From NCBI GenBank assembly GCA_050084985.1, contig JBITNC010000001.1, forward strand, positions 214,706,001 through 214,770,000: a DNA stretch of 64,000 nt, written 5' to 3'. Under the pieces are notes generated by a model. That model was given only the letters and a program-made list of their open reading frames with translations. It searched no databases and was not told the DNA's origin. Position numbers and translations under genes: made by a program. Of this stretch, positions 12,112 to 24,110 are shown in pieces (position 1 is the stretch's first letter; each line of letters starts with the position of its first letter). The stretch comes from Nageia nagi. Its lineage: Eukaryota; Pinophyta.

Positions 12112-12125
12112 TTGCCCCTTTTTGA
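12112..12125 (-). other. Polypurine tract of element B
   Basis: Minus-strand AAAAAGGGGCAAAA abuts the start of the 3' LTR. Element A has AAAAAGGGGAAAA at the same place. This would prime plus-strand DNA synthesis. Confidence 0.9.
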
Positions 12126-12744
12126 AATTATCAATCGAAAATACGTTGATGATTTCAAAAACATAGAATGGGAAGCTTTGTTGCTTGATTATTTGTTGTT
12201 GCTTTTTTATGATATAAGTTTTGACTCAATTTATTAAATGAATCAAAATTTTGATTTATCAAATTATGATAAAATGTGTTTTCATTTTACATTTGATGTA
12301 GTTTTGAAAACAAATTTTAATATACCTCAGAAGTGATATGTTTTTGGTATGACAATGTGTTGAGCTTGTGTGATAGCTAGATGACATTTTTGTTATGTCA
12401 TTCTACATGTCTAAGTGCACATGTACCATATAAGTCCCCTTTAGTATATGGGTTTGGATGGTGTTGTCCTTTGTCCTGACAATGGGGTTTCAAGATGATC
12501 TCCTGTAACAATGATAAATCACATTTTATCTTTTTTGATATTTGTAAATGTTAATGATATTTTAAGAAATATCATTAAAATCTTTTTCATATAAAGCTTA
12601 AGATCTTTCAGTAGGATATAATTATAGCTTCTCTAAATCAAAACTTGTTATTTATACATATTTCATCATCTGATGTTGTCATGAGGATAGCCCTTCCATG
12701 ATTGAATATGATTTTTTAACTTTTGTAATTGATACATTTTGAAA

Positions 12745-13030
12745 ATGATATTGTAATACATCAAAACTACACTTGTGTCCATCTCCATACTATGTGCTAT
12801 TTATGGTGGTTGCATGACAAGACTCTAGTTTATCTTTCATACCGAAAGTGAGTATGTGATGGTAAGCTTATTTGATGTATACAATTTTGAGATAGTGATG
12901 TTGTATATCAAAACTTCACTTGTGTTTATCTCCATACTATGTGCTATTTATGGCAGTTACATGACAAGACTCTAGTTTGTCTCTACATGCCGAAGCGAGT
13001 ATGTGATAGGAAGCTTTTTTGTATATACAA
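12745..13030. repeat. 147-bp direct tandem duplication in B
   Basis: Two head-to-tail units, the second starting 147 bp after the first (TCAAAACTACACTTGTG at 12761, TCAAAACTTCACTTGTG at 12908). Both contain CTCCATACTATGTGCTATTT and CATGACAAGACTCTAGTTT. A few substitutions separate them. Confidence 0.85.
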
Positions 13031-14924
13031 GTCATCTTTCATTTTTCTCTACTTTTGACCCAGCAGAATGGGTTTCATGATGATCTTTTGCATAAGTCTT
13101 TGAGAATCATATTGAGCATAAATATCTTATTTTAGGTTATAGCAAATCCTAATTACCTTAATCGTGAGTAGACATATAACTTTGATTTTGTAATTAACAA
13201 TGTTTTGAGTACATTTTAAGAGAGATGTAGCCATGATCTTACTATGTGATAATGGGCTTACTTTGATTGTGGTGCTTTTCTTAGCATTATGACTCCTTTT
13301 GAACTGACTAATGATGTTAGTGATGATGATGATATACTATTCAAAAAACTAATGCATATTAGCTAGTGAATAAGTAAGATGAATGTATGAATGATTCTAA
13401 CCTTATTGTTTCAATCATTTATAGGTGAACATAAAGTTTGATTTTAGGTCATGGGAGGTTGTATTTATCCTAGTTATCTAGGTATGATTTCTTGAACTTT
13501 CAATTGAAGTATTTTGAACACACGTTGGTTGTGCACCAAATAGGTACTAAAGGCTTGTTCCCATATATCATTACATGGGTGTCTTGTGTTTATCCCAAGG
13601 GAATGTATGGATCCGAGTTAGGTATATGACATGAAGTCCCCTTTGTGTGCATTGATTTGAATTTGATTATTAGGTTTTTACTCTAGAAGAATAGGTTTTA
13701 CAAAAACCATTGGAATCATGTTTTTTGATGACTAGGGTTTCCTGAATACGTATAACAATAAGTGATGACTAAACATGCATAACATGACATATGATTTGAA
13801 CTAGGAAGTCTGTGATTCATTGTAAGATCATAAAAAATAAATGGTTTTTGTCTTATCAAGGATTCATGATGAAATTATTTATGATCAAATTTGCATGTTT
13901 ATTTGGTTATCTTTTTTTTTTTTTTTTTAATGGCATGATGCGGTGAGCAAACATAGTCATGTATCTTAAGAAGATACAAACAAACTAATATGTTATCATT
14001 GTAGACTTATACAAATACCACTAGACTCATAAGTAGGTGATAATATACTTAGGTTAGTAAGTGGTTAAGTCAAGACTCATACACTTGAGTTTATCAACTT
14101 ATGTACAAATATTTTAAATCTTGATTTTGTTGGTTGATGGTAGAGGCAAATGATTTGCTTTGGGTCATGGACAATCTGTAGTTATCCCCAGATTATGATC
14201 AAACATAAACTTTTTGAATTTTTGCAATAAAAGTATTTTGAAAATAAGTTCTACATTTTACTAAGTACTCATGCTTGTCTACAACACGCTATTTTATGGA
14301 ACACTATATTCCATAGGCTCTATGCCATTAGCATGTATGTGACGTGGAGTCCTTTCAAAGTAGATAACATTTTAATGTTTGATAATTCTACTATTTGCCC
14401 CAGTAGAATGGGTTTCATGATCATTTCTTGGAAAATCATTAGAAATATGTTTTTCCATGATTGAGGTTTTTTGTTGAACATGACTTGAAAACAAGACAAA
14501 TGCATTCTACCTCATTTATTGAGATGATGATACAAACTCAAGTTTACTACAAGGATCAACATAATGATAGATGATTGTATTATGTATTTTATTATTCATT
14601 CTTAAGACATTTAAAAGCATGATTATTATAACTTTAATCATGAACTACTTTGATGTGCCACACATTGATGGTGTATCTCAAGATTGAATAAGTTTTTGAT
14701 TATTGTTATTAGTTTTATTATTATTTCAATCATCGATGTTGATTTGGATTGTATTAAATATCTTCAAATTTAGGGATAATGATTTGAAAAATTGCAGTAT
14801 TAGATTGTATCATTTACCAAACTTAGCTACTAATAATTTTTATTTTATGATAACAAGTGCAAAGGATATGGAATGAGATGTAACACACATTCAATTTATG
14901 AGTAGATGATAATGAATGGAAAGG

Positions 14925-15290
14925 GAAGAAGAACATCGACTTCCAATTCAAAGGGAAGAGCAATTTCTTACTCTCGATCCCAAGGAATGATGGAAGCTTT
15001 CTAATGATGTTCTAGGGGGTTGAAATGGATGGGATATGATAGGAAAAGAACATTGACTTCCAATTCAATGGGGAGAATAGTTTCTTATTCTCAATCCCAA
15101 AGAATAATGGAAGCTATAAAATTTAATAATGTTCTAGGGTTGACTTTCATCAATCTACTAAGGGTAGTTTCTTGCTTAAACTTATAGATAAGAATAGAAG
15201 CAAAAGGTTTTAACAACAACAATGTTGACTCCTTATTAATGGGGAGAGTAATTACTCTCTTTTTCTCAAATAATATGGAAGCACCTCCAA
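14925..15290. repeat. Short array of about three degenerate units in B
   Basis: Units start at about 14930, 15043 and 15208 with AACATYGACTTCCAATTCA or a diverged form, each followed by GGGGAGA(R)-TTTCTTA/CTC-TCTC and then GGAAGC. Spacing of about 113 and 165 bp, so the third unit is longer and more diverged. Confidence 0.6.
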
Positions 15291-15739
15291 TTTAATAATC
15301 GATAAAGATGGATTAGGAAATATAAGGATGTTGGATAATAAAATATGAAATTTGGTTTTAGTATAATGTGTATGGGGGGATGGTGGATTTAATATGAAAA
15401 TAGGATAACAAATGAATGTAAATAGGATGTATTTGAGTATTTAAAGAGATAAACTAATCAACTCATCAAGGCATTGATAAATATAAGTGTAATATTAATT
15501 ACTATGTAATAATAAATAGCATGGGATGGAGGCATGGGATGATGAAGAAATGTAATGATCATAATATTCAAGTTAAACCCTATTAACCAATCACCATTAG
15601 ATTTTTCCTTCTTTAGATGATGTAAAACAAAGTCATGATGTTCTCAAAATTAGTCATAGACTCATGTGTGTGCAATGATGTTCATTTCCATCTCTAAAAT
15701 CAATCTCAAACTAAATGTCACAAGAGCATAAAATATATA

Positions 15740-16018
15740 AGCTAGTTCATCCATATGAAATGTACAAGGTCCATAGGAAAGAAGGTCGCTAACCAATATG
15801 GACATTTCCACTCGTAAGGTATGCCCCATTGCAGATAGGCACCATAGCCCGATGAGGATTAACCCCTCGATCCACTACAACCTTGCTCTACTGCTAGTTA
15901 AAGGGATCCATAGCCCTGGTAGAGGATATTTAATACCCAAGAATCATTGATATAATGTAGTATTTTTTTTTTGTCATCTCTTTTCACCTCTTTTTTTTTT
16001 ATCAAATGATTCTTGGGT
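15740..16018 (-). other. Conserved structured block in the 3' region of B
   Basis: Matches element A at 28239-28510 far better than the surrounding 3' regions do. On the minus strand it begins with a long inverted repeat: arm ACCCAAGAATCATTTGATA (16000-16018) and arm TATCAATGATTCTTGGGT (15935-15952), enclosing a purine-rich loop of 47 nt. Downstream comes a segment with two copies of GGGCTATGG and the block GGGGTTAATCCTCATC. The two hairpin arms are identical in A and B. Function unknown; a structured RNA or packaging element is an inference. Confidence 0.7.
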
Positions 16019-17000
16019 TGAGATGAAGTGTATAATAGGATGAACATGTAACACTTTCGCTTGAAATCATGCTCTTGTAACACCTCATTCTTGACTATTT
16101 TAAGATTATTTAAATGTGAAGATGTGTATGAGTCTGTAATAACCTTAAGTGTATCATGGTCATGTTTGTTTATCATCCAAAGTTTCAAGAATTTCATGAT
16201 GAAGGTTGGTAAAGTCAATAAAATATTAATTTCATAAACTATTTCTTTTACAGTAAGTATTAAACATATTTGTATAATGGTATGGAAGTATCATGGATGA
16301 TGTATAGTATATATGCCTTGATGAATTACTAGAATATAATCTAATACTCAAATATTCCAACTAATGGGGAATGAATATGAGGTGGAAAAAGGGGAAGACA
16401 TGGAAATGCAATAAACATATTATAACCTATTCCAAAATCAGATATGATCATTTTAGTTTTAATCATATTTTGATGTTTGGATGATTTCTAAATCATGTTT
16501 TGATGATTTTTTTTTTTGATGGAGGGCAACTGCCCCAATGTGATCTATGTAGAACATGAGGAGATCAAAAGTAAGATGGGGGATGACTGTCCCAATGTGA
16601 ATGATGTGAATGAGATTGAATATCCTTATGCAAATAACACAATTCATCATTGTTTAATTATGTAGAATGTATGTATGTGTTTTGTAGATGATGTAAATTG
16701 TTATCTATCAATGAAGGTATATCTACTTCAAATCGTCTATCATCCATCAAATATGAAGGGCATGATTTAATTGGTGGCAATGTTTAGTATTATGCCCAAT
16801 TGATGATGATAAACATGATGTCCATACTTATCATATTTTATTGACTTAGGCTTTAGGTTTTCTTTCATTATATGATCTACCACCTTGTTAGGTTGTTTCG
16901 ATGATTGCATTCCAACGATGTAATCATCTTTGGATTTTAATTTCCATCTCATATCTTTATGATTATGCACTTGCCTAGCAAAGATGGATGATGATTTCCC
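16019..17000 (-). other. Junction region of B where pol is missing
   Basis: In element A the protease is followed by G-patch, RT, RNase H and integrase. Here the protease homology fades near 17000 and by 16018 the sequence already matches the post-integrase block of A. Open readings at 16459-16650, 16767-16970 and 15898-16218 on the minus strand are short and resemble nothing I recognise. The simplest reading is an internal loss of pol with about 1 kb of unrelated or decayed sequence left in its place. Confidence 0.6.
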
Positions 17001-17560
17001 CTATGAATTTTGCATAGGAGGTTTTTTTCAATGATTTTGTAATATTATAATGTGAGTATGGATTTTCATCTCTTCATACACAATGGAGTACTCCCTCATA
17101 AATTATTTTAGACAACCATGAAATGTAGATGGGACACATTTCATTTCTTGAATCCATGGTCTACCTAAAAGAATATTATATTGTTCAATATTCCCTTCAA
17201 TGATATATAATGATGTTTGTATTTCTTACATCCAATGGTGATGGGTAACACTATGGACCCTATTGTTGAACATAAGGCATTATTAAATGCTTTTATTTGT
17301 AATGATGGTAAATAAATATGAGAGAAAGGAAGATTCAACTTGTGATATGCCAATGTAGATATGATATTGACATCTGACCCTTCATCTATTAATATCCTCT
17401 TAACAATTTTACCATTTACTTTCCCGATGACATGGAGAGGTGGATCTAACCCTTGAGGTCCCTTGTTTGGTTGTCTCTCATGGTCATAAAAAGAAATTAT
17501 AGGTTGATGTATCAATGGAGGAACTTGCATTTGGATTTTTGATTATATGATATATCAATT
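17001..17560 (-). pseudogene. Retropepsin-type protease of element B
   Basis: The open reading 17530-17165 contains GPQGLDPPLHVIGKVNGK, the active site ILIDEGSD and a YHKLNL/LPSLQIKAFN stretch parallel to element A. A frameshift near 17190 leads into a frame with YNILLGRPW and CVPSTFHGC (about 17190-17110), the end of the protease as in A. No RT follows. The D-E-G active site is intact. It would process Gag if translated, but frameshifts make this copy inactive. Confidence 0.85.
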
Positions 17561-17779
17561 TGTTTTTCTTGTATGTTTTGAGTTCCAGTATCAACTCCAA
17601 CTATTCCTATAATAGGTTGATTACTTGGATTCCAGGTGGGTGTCACTTGACTGTAATTAGGTACAATAGATATTGTATTTACTTGATATGAAGGAAGTGA
17701 GTCTTGATAATTTTTTAAATTTTGATATGAAATAGAAGTATGGTCTTCAATTCCAAGTTATTATCTTTGATTGAATTTT

Positions 17780-18480
17780 ATGTCCTATTTCTCAATGCTA
17801 GACAATTTTTTGTACTATGACCTCTTTGATGGTGATAATTACAATACTCATTTTTGTTATATTTTTCTTTTCTCGTAATTTTATTTCACCATATTCAATT
17901 TTGACCTTCTCAATTATAACTGCATGAGCAATAACTTCTTGAGAGTATTATATCGTTGGATTTGTAATATACTAGCTATAGGCCTTAAACAATTTTGACT
18001 AAATAATTTAACTAACTCCTTTTGAGGTAAGGTATAGGGCATGCGATAGAGTATATCCCTCCATCGTGAAACAAAGTAAAAATTGATTCATTCTGATATT
18101 GTTTTAGTTTACAAGATCTATAATAGAAAATTCCTCTTTGATATAAATCCTAAATGTTGTAAAAACAAGTTTGCCAATTGAGGAAATGAATAAATACTAT
18201 GTCGTGGTAAATTATTATACCATTCCAGGGCTCAGGATGCAAGTGTCATGGGGAACAAATGTAGCATCAAGTCCTCATCATTATAAATTAGGTAATTTGA
18301 AAACTTAAACCATCTTAAATGTTCCTTAGGATCCTGATTTCCTATAAAAGGAATTATCTTAGGCATTTCAAAGTTGTGAGGTAATTTCTTCTTAGGGACA
18401 CTTGGATGGATGGGTTCATTGAAATATTGTCATTGTCAACTTCTTGAACCTTGATATATTCATTTCTTTATTCATGAAAT
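17780..18480 (-). pseudogene. gag core and zinc knuckle of element B
   Basis: Minus-strand reading from about 18425 gives NEPIHPSVPKKKLP, a GNQDPKEHLRWFKFSNY block, ALEWYNNLP, WRDILYRMPYTLP and KELVKLFSQNCLRPIAS, each with a close counterpart in element A gag. The zinc knuckle C-x2-H-x4-H-x4-C (CNYHHQRGHSTKNC) is at about 17805-17850. Several stops and shifts are present. The match to A across the core is the main protein evidence that the two elements are one family. Confidence 0.88.
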
Positions 18481-18503
18481 CCTTCATGAAATCTTCTAGT
18501 TCA

Positions 18504-20460
18504 TTATCTTCCAACTACCCTAAGGATTTTTCGGTATCTTCTATGATTGGTATTTCTTTCTGACTTTAGGTTTAAATTATAAGATTCATCATCAGAAGAA
18601 GATCTTGACAACACTGAAGATGGTAATGATGAAATATTAAAGGTAAATGATGCCCTTGCATTGATTTCTAAGAGTTGTAGATGGTTGTACTTTATTTTGT
18701 TGAGACTTCTCATGAAGTAACCAACTATCTTAAACTTCTTGTTTTACCTTATCAAAAATTTGTCATTATTTGTCAAGCTCTTGCTTTTCTTTTTCTTTGA
18801 GTTCTATATTATTTTCCTTAAGTTTGGCTTCCTTTTTAACTTACTTTGAACATCTTCATATCTTTTACTAAAGTTTATAGTTTCTTCAAATCTCTCTCTA
18901 TGTGCTTTCTCTTTGCCTCCAACTCTGCAAAAGAGGGTATCTCTCCTACCTCGAAATTGTTTAGCTAAAGCTTTTCTATGTTTTTCTTGCGATGAAGGTT
19001 TCTCACAGGAGTAAGGATCATAGAAGAATTTGTTTGAGATCTTACATTGAAATTTGTTTGTGAGGTTCTTATAGAATACAAGGTCATTCTATCAAAATCT
19101 TCCATACAAGACCTAGCCCTATGAAGTGTTTTTTGATAGGTGGGGTCAGTTATCCTAGCTTGTGAAGAGGGGCTTTGAGGTTGATAATCTAAGCTCTCAA
19201 GAGGCAATTCTATTTGTTGATTAGAGTAAGAGTCTTGATATCTCCTTACTTGGTAATTAAGTGGTGATGATAATTGCACCCAAGCTTGACTCTTTTGGTT
19301 TACATAAATTTTTACATCATGCTTTTGTCTTATCTCTTCTTGTCTCATTTTGTCGACAAACTCATTGAAGGTTTTGTCATGTTGATCGTGAGAATAACAT
19401 GCTTGTTGTTGTTTATGTGATTCCCTTTGCAAAATATTCTTAGCTTTTTCATCATAGAAAATATTCCTAAGTAATTTATTTGTTATAGGGCTATCTTCTT
19501 TATCACATTCCCAATTTTTCATCAAGCTAGTTTGATATTTTGAAGGTATTTTTAGTGGGTTTGAACAACATTCATCCTCATAAATCTTTGTATCATCATC
19601 ATGATGTGTTATTTCCCCACATGGATGTTCATTCCAAAGCTCATGTGTGTTAGCTTCGGAGATTTTATTTTTATATTTTTCTATTTCTTTGTGATTGAAA
19701 TTCTTGAGATTCAATAATACAATCTATGGATTTTTTAATTCTTATGTGAGGCTCTCCAATTTCTACTTGTGATGAGAATGAACAAGTTTCATCCTTGAAC
19801 TCAAGAATATCATGAGATTATGGGAATCAATAGAAGGTCTTGTAGCCTCAAGAAGGGGAGGAGAATGAAATTGCAATTCTAGGAATGCTCTGAAAGGTCC
19901 TCAAGATTCATGTCAAACTCCTCTTCTTTGATATCATATTCCTCCAAGGTGGGGTGAAGACATCAAGGTGTCTAACTCTAGGAGGTCATATGTGATAGTT
20001 TGCATCAGGCCTTGATTATACTGATATCACTAGCAATGATTCTTAGTCGATAGTCTCGAAGGAGATGCACCACAAGATTTTAATTTGATGATATGTGTCG
20101 ATGAGTTTTCAATCTTTATGATGGGCTCATTATTTTTAGTGTCAAACTCATCCATGATGAGGGAAAGGAATGGAAGAACTATACTCTAGCTCTTCATGGG
20201 ATCTAACAAGGCTTTCTGAGGATTGAAGAAGGGTATGGTACATTGTTCTATTTTGCTAAATATGCTAAAGCTTTTCAATGTCAATACAAAAATCATTCTT
20301 CATGATCTCAGAAGTAGAATAAGTATCTAAGGTTGACTTGGCAATATGTGAACATAGTCTTTGTATTTTGGTTTTACTTTGATAGGAAAAGGCACATAAT
20401 TTAAAAGTGCAACCAAGATGAACCTCATAATGATAAAATTAAAAGGCCTTTTAATTGTTC
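18504..20460 (-). pseudogene. gag N-terminus and upstream coding relic of element B
   Basis: A 249-residue reading at 19714-18965 is Gln/Ser/Glu/Asp-rich, with a C-terminal DPTYQKTLHRARSCMEDFDR stretch that loosely parallels the DPITQARMQVLDEELFKIH stretch in element A gag. Upstream, to about 20460, coding-like fragments persist in changing frames (MDEFDTKNNEPIIKIENSS near 20150, EEYDIKEEEFDMNLEDL near 19930). This is longer than the gag N-terminus of A and is not homologous to it as far as I can see. Ogre-type Tat elements carry an extra ORF upstream of gag, so a decayed ORF1 is possible, but no domain is recognisable. Confidence 0.55.
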
Positions 20461-22306
20461 TCAACAATTCAAAATTTGTATGGATCCAGAGTAACTGACA
20501 CATGCCTATGTTTCTATTTGTTACAAAGGGGGTTCAAAGTAAAAAACTTAAATAAAATCAACTTTTAATCATCTTTTAAACCTATTCCTTTGTATGACCT
20601 ATTATATCATTCCATAAATGAAACATGTCAATTTAGTTTTTGAACACATAAAAAAACATTGTAAAAGAAGTTTTATTTTTATCTTTTATATTATGTTTTT
20701 GAGAAAACAATTTGATGCACAAACATCCTATGTCAAGCTTACTTTTAATGATGTGATTATCTTTTTTAAGTTTTCACATATTTTTAATGTCTGAGTTAAA
20801 TGAAGATATGAGTTGTTAATTTTAGTCTTTTAATTTTCTAATTTGTTTTGACTAGTCAAGTGTTAAACAAGGTAGGTTGGGTAATTTTAAATAATGTTTA
20901 CAAGTCTCTATGGCTTTTGGCTTGGTTCTAGATGAGTCTCTTTTTTGACTCCTACCTAAAGGAGAGTCACCTTGGTCATTACCTCCAAGGTAACTGGCTC
21001 TATGGCTTCAAGTGTGTTATGTTGTGGGTACAAAGAAGTAAGAATTAACGGTTGGTAATGACATCCAACTCGTTAATGTTCAATTATTCCTTTAAGGCCT
21101 TATGAAATGCATTTAAACAAGTAAAGTACATTTATGCATACTACCCTCCCAAACATTCATGTCCATTTACTTATCTTATCTTAATGTGATGCAATCAAAG
21201 TTTATTTTAAGTGGAATTGACCTTAATAAAACCCCGTTGTTCTTTTACGATTCATTATCCAACCTTTAATGATGTTCATTAACTCCTTCCAGTATGGAAG
21301 TTTTATATGTGATAAATTTCCAAATAAAATGTGAATAAATTTTACCTCTTTCACTTAACTTATTTCTGATCACTTAAGATTCGCTCAAGCAAAAAGTGAG
21401 AGCATACTTCATTAAGTGAAAGTACTTAGTGTATTCGAATCCCCCTAATTCATTAACTTTTTAATGTGATTTGTACTACCAAAAACCTGATTTATTTCCT
21501 TAAGTTCATTCCAAATTAAGTGTGATTCATTTACCCTTCCAATTGTGTGAAGTATTATGTGTAGATAAATTACCTAATTAATGATAGTTTTAGTGTGAAA
21601 GAAAAGAAAAGTTAATTACCCCTTCTTATCAAGTCTATTTAGTCACCTTAGATCACTCAAAGCGCAAAGGGAGAGCATAAGTAGACAAGATAAAAAGTAT
21701 TAATGTGTATGTAGTGTGAATGTGAAAGAAAAGAAAAATTAAATTACCCCTTCTTATCAAGTCTATTCTGTCACCTTAGATCGCACAAAGCGTAAAAGGA
21801 GAGCATAAGTAGACAAGATAAAAAGTATTAATGTGTAGTACCCTTCACCCAAAACATGAAAATAAATACATACCATTATACATAAAAAAATTAATAAAAA
21901 ATATGCATTTGATCTTTTCTACCCATTCTTATATGCACTCTAGGCAAAAGAATCACACTCAAAAATATTTTTCCATAACATAATTTTATTTTATTTTTTT
22001 AGAAATAACAAAAAGAGACAAAAATGACCTGGTAAGAGTCACCAGTGTTTAGACAAAGAATGCTGGCATTTAGTGATAGTCATCATGTTTGATTCCAGTC
22101 ATGGCATTTAGTCTGGATTAATTGCAAAATGTTGGCATTCCTACTGAGTCACCGACATTCTATTTCAGTCGCTAGCGTTTCTGCAACAAATTCTTGAAAA
22201 AGTATAGAACCCAAAATTTGAAGTTAGTACACAAAAAAATCCAAAAAACTAGAGAATAGAAAGGTAGAATCATAAACAAAAAATCTCCCTCTCAATAACA
22301 GAGGGG
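20461..22306 (-). other. 5' leader of element B with repeated modules
   Basis: Non-coding and homologous to the leader of element A in reverse complement; for example 20820-21240 matches A at about 6030-6460. Module X (TATGCTCTC plus short hairpin) occurs three times, near 21369-21410, 21640-21680 and 21766-21812; the last two lie in a direct tandem duplication of about 130 bp (21595-21840). The CTTCCA-loop-TGGAAG hairpin is seen near 21285-21300. GTCACC/GGCAT-like motifs cluster at 22028-22190 near the primer site, as in A. Confidence 0.7.
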
Positions 22307-22323
22307 CCCTCCTTCTAGCACCA
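22307..22323 (-). other. Primer-binding site of element B (tRNA-Asn type)
   Basis: Minus-strand TGGTGCTAGAAGGAGGG, identical to the site of element A, three bases inside the 5' LTR end. Confidence 0.8.
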
Positions 22324-22326
22324 GAA

Positions 22327-23175
22327 TGTTGCAATGAAAATTGAGCTGGAATATAGAATAAAATAAAATAAAATTATTCTTCAATCTTCATTGAACCTCA
22401 AATTATATAACATAGATAGACATGTTGTAATTGCAAAATGATATTCAATCTCAGTTCAAACTATAATTTGACCTTAGAAGGGACTTTTACAAATGCTATG
22501 TACCAAAATAAAGAGTATTAAATCTTCATTGTTTTTGAGTTTGCTTACTTCTTCCCTTGATATGAGTAACCTGTAAATCCTACACACATGCAAAAGACAA
22601 TAACATCAAACCATCTATGTATGACACATATTTAAATTGAAGCTAACATAAAACAATAAATGTATAAGCTCACAAGATTTTGGTAGTATTACCTACTTCA
22701 AAAATGGGTTCAATTGGGGTCCCTATTGCTTTGTATTGGCTTATGTTTATAGATTTTGGATGAGATGTTTCAAGGCTGGTAAGAGGAAGTGAACAGCCAC
22801 TGTAGGTTGTAACTGACCCCCTCTATCCACCTCATCTTGGAGAAATGAAGCATTCCAACTTCCTTTTGCTATTTTGGCTTCTATTCAGCTGTTATAGAGT
22901 CACCGACATTTTGGAGGTTGAACACCAGTGACTAGCTCAAAATGTCAGTGTTTCAAGGCGAACGTCGGTGATTGGTTAACAATTTTATAACAATATTAAA
23001 ATGATCACCAAATAGTCAATTTTTATCGAAAAGGGATCATGTGACCACTCATTTTGCATGTACTTGATGAGAGCTATCCAATAATGGAATTTTCAAGCTT
23101 ATTTAAGGCTTGTATAAATAGTTATGATTATTTCAATGTTTACTAGTTAAAAAGGGACATTTTTAGGTGTCTACA
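22327..23175 (-). repeat. 5' LTR of element B
   Basis: Plus-strand ends TGTTGCAATG and GTGTCTACA; 849 bp against 844 bp for the other copy. It is followed on the inner side by the primer site and on the outer side by CTTAG, the duplicated target. Motif cluster of the GTCACC type at about 22900-22980. Confidence 0.94.
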
Positions 23176-24110
23176 CTTAGAAATAAATATTAGTAATGAT
23201 CCTCAAAATCCTAAAATTATTCAATTATGAGAAAACCTCATAGAAAATGAATAAGAAGAAATTATAACCTTATTAAAAGAATGAGAAAAGGTATTTGCAT
23301 GGTCATATGCAAATATGCCTAGAATAGATCCTAAATTAGTAGTACATAATTTAGCATTAAAGTCTAATGTTAAACCTGTTAAATAAAAATTATGTAAAAT
23401 GCATCCAACTATAGCATTAATGGTAAAAGAACTTCAAAAATTATTAGAAGCTAAATTTATACAACCTATAGATTATTCAGATTGGATATCTAATATGGTA
23501 CCTGTGAAAAAATCAAGTGGAAAAATAAGAATATGCATAGATTTTTGTGATCTTAACAAAGCTTGTCCTAAGGATGATTTCCCTCTACCTAGCATTGATA
23601 GTTTGGTAGACTCAACAACAGGACATGATATGTTATCATTAATAGATGGGTTTTCTAATTATAATCAAATAAAAATAGCTACTGAAGATCAATATAAAAT
23701 GGCTTTTATAACTCTTTGGGGTACCTTTTGTTATAAAGTTATGCCTTTTGGATTAAAAAATGCCGAGGTAACTTATCAAAGGGCTATGACACATATATTC
23801 CATGATTATATGCATGACATAGTAGAAGATTATGTTGATGATTTGTTGGTTAGATCTAAATATCGAGTAGATCATGGAAAAGACCTAATTAAAGTCTTAG
23901 ATAGATTATTAGAACATAAAGTAAGATTAAATCCAAAAAAATGTGTTTTTGGTGTAACTTCAGGAAAATTATTAGGATTTATTGTGTCCCGATGAGGAAT
24001 TGAAATAGATCCTAGTAAAGTGAAGGTAGTAGTAGACATGCCACCTCTTGTAAATCTAAAATAATTACAAAGTTTATAGGGCAAGTTACAAGCCATTAGA
24101 AGGTTTATAG
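23176..24110 (+). pseudogene. Reverse transcriptase of element A
   Basis: The frame interrupted by B resumes at 23176. The segment before 23399 holds FAWSYANMPRIDP, the usual linker motif. The longest open reading (23399-23995, 198 residues) carries all RT blocks in order: DWISNMVPVKKSSGKIRICIDF, ACPKDDFPLP, SLIDGFSNYNQIKIA, KVMPFGLKNAEVTYQRAM, and the catalytic YVDD at 23831-23842, intact. It ends in a TGA at 23993 that lies where the family has Arg or His; the reading goes on after it (GIEIDPSKVKVV, then IRRFIAQLSDKYKPFTKFLKKG). Further stops at Gln positions follow near 24061-24080. RT would copy the element RNA; catalytic residues survive but the frame does not. Confidence 0.92.

Larger units (their letters stand above)
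12126..15739 (-). repeat. 3' untranslated region of B built from decayed long-period repeats
   Basis: No coding sequence is readable. Related segments recur at long spacing: a GAATGGGTTTCATGAT block near 13066 and 14405 with weaker versions near 12483 and 13690, each preceded by an AGTCC(CC)TTT block; and an ACTTTTGCAATTGAAGTATTTTGAAAA-like block near 12717, 13494 and 14215. This suggests three to four copies of a unit of roughly 600-780 bp, now strongly diverged and partly re-duplicated. The part next to the LTR (12126-12700) matches element A at about 32340-32760. Variable tandem repeats between the coding region and 3' LTR are known in Ogre-like Tat elements. Confidence 0.6.
11268..23175 (-). 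mobile_element. Element B: pol-less, non-autonomous relative of element A
   Basis: Minus-strand element bounded by LTRs of 849 bp (22327-23175, 5') and 844 bp (11268-12111, 3'), with CTTAG duplicated at 11263-11267 and 23176-23180. The primer site follows the 5' LTR and the polypurine tract adjoins the 3' LTR. Order on the minus strand: leader, decayed upstream ORF, gag, protease, then a 3' region of repeats; no RT, RNase H or integrase is readable between 17000 and 12126. LTR ends, leader modules, gag core, zinc knuckle, protease and 3' blocks match element A, so the proteins of A-like elements could have mobilised it (inference). LTR copies differ by a few percent by eye, less than those of A. 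Confidence 0.93.
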
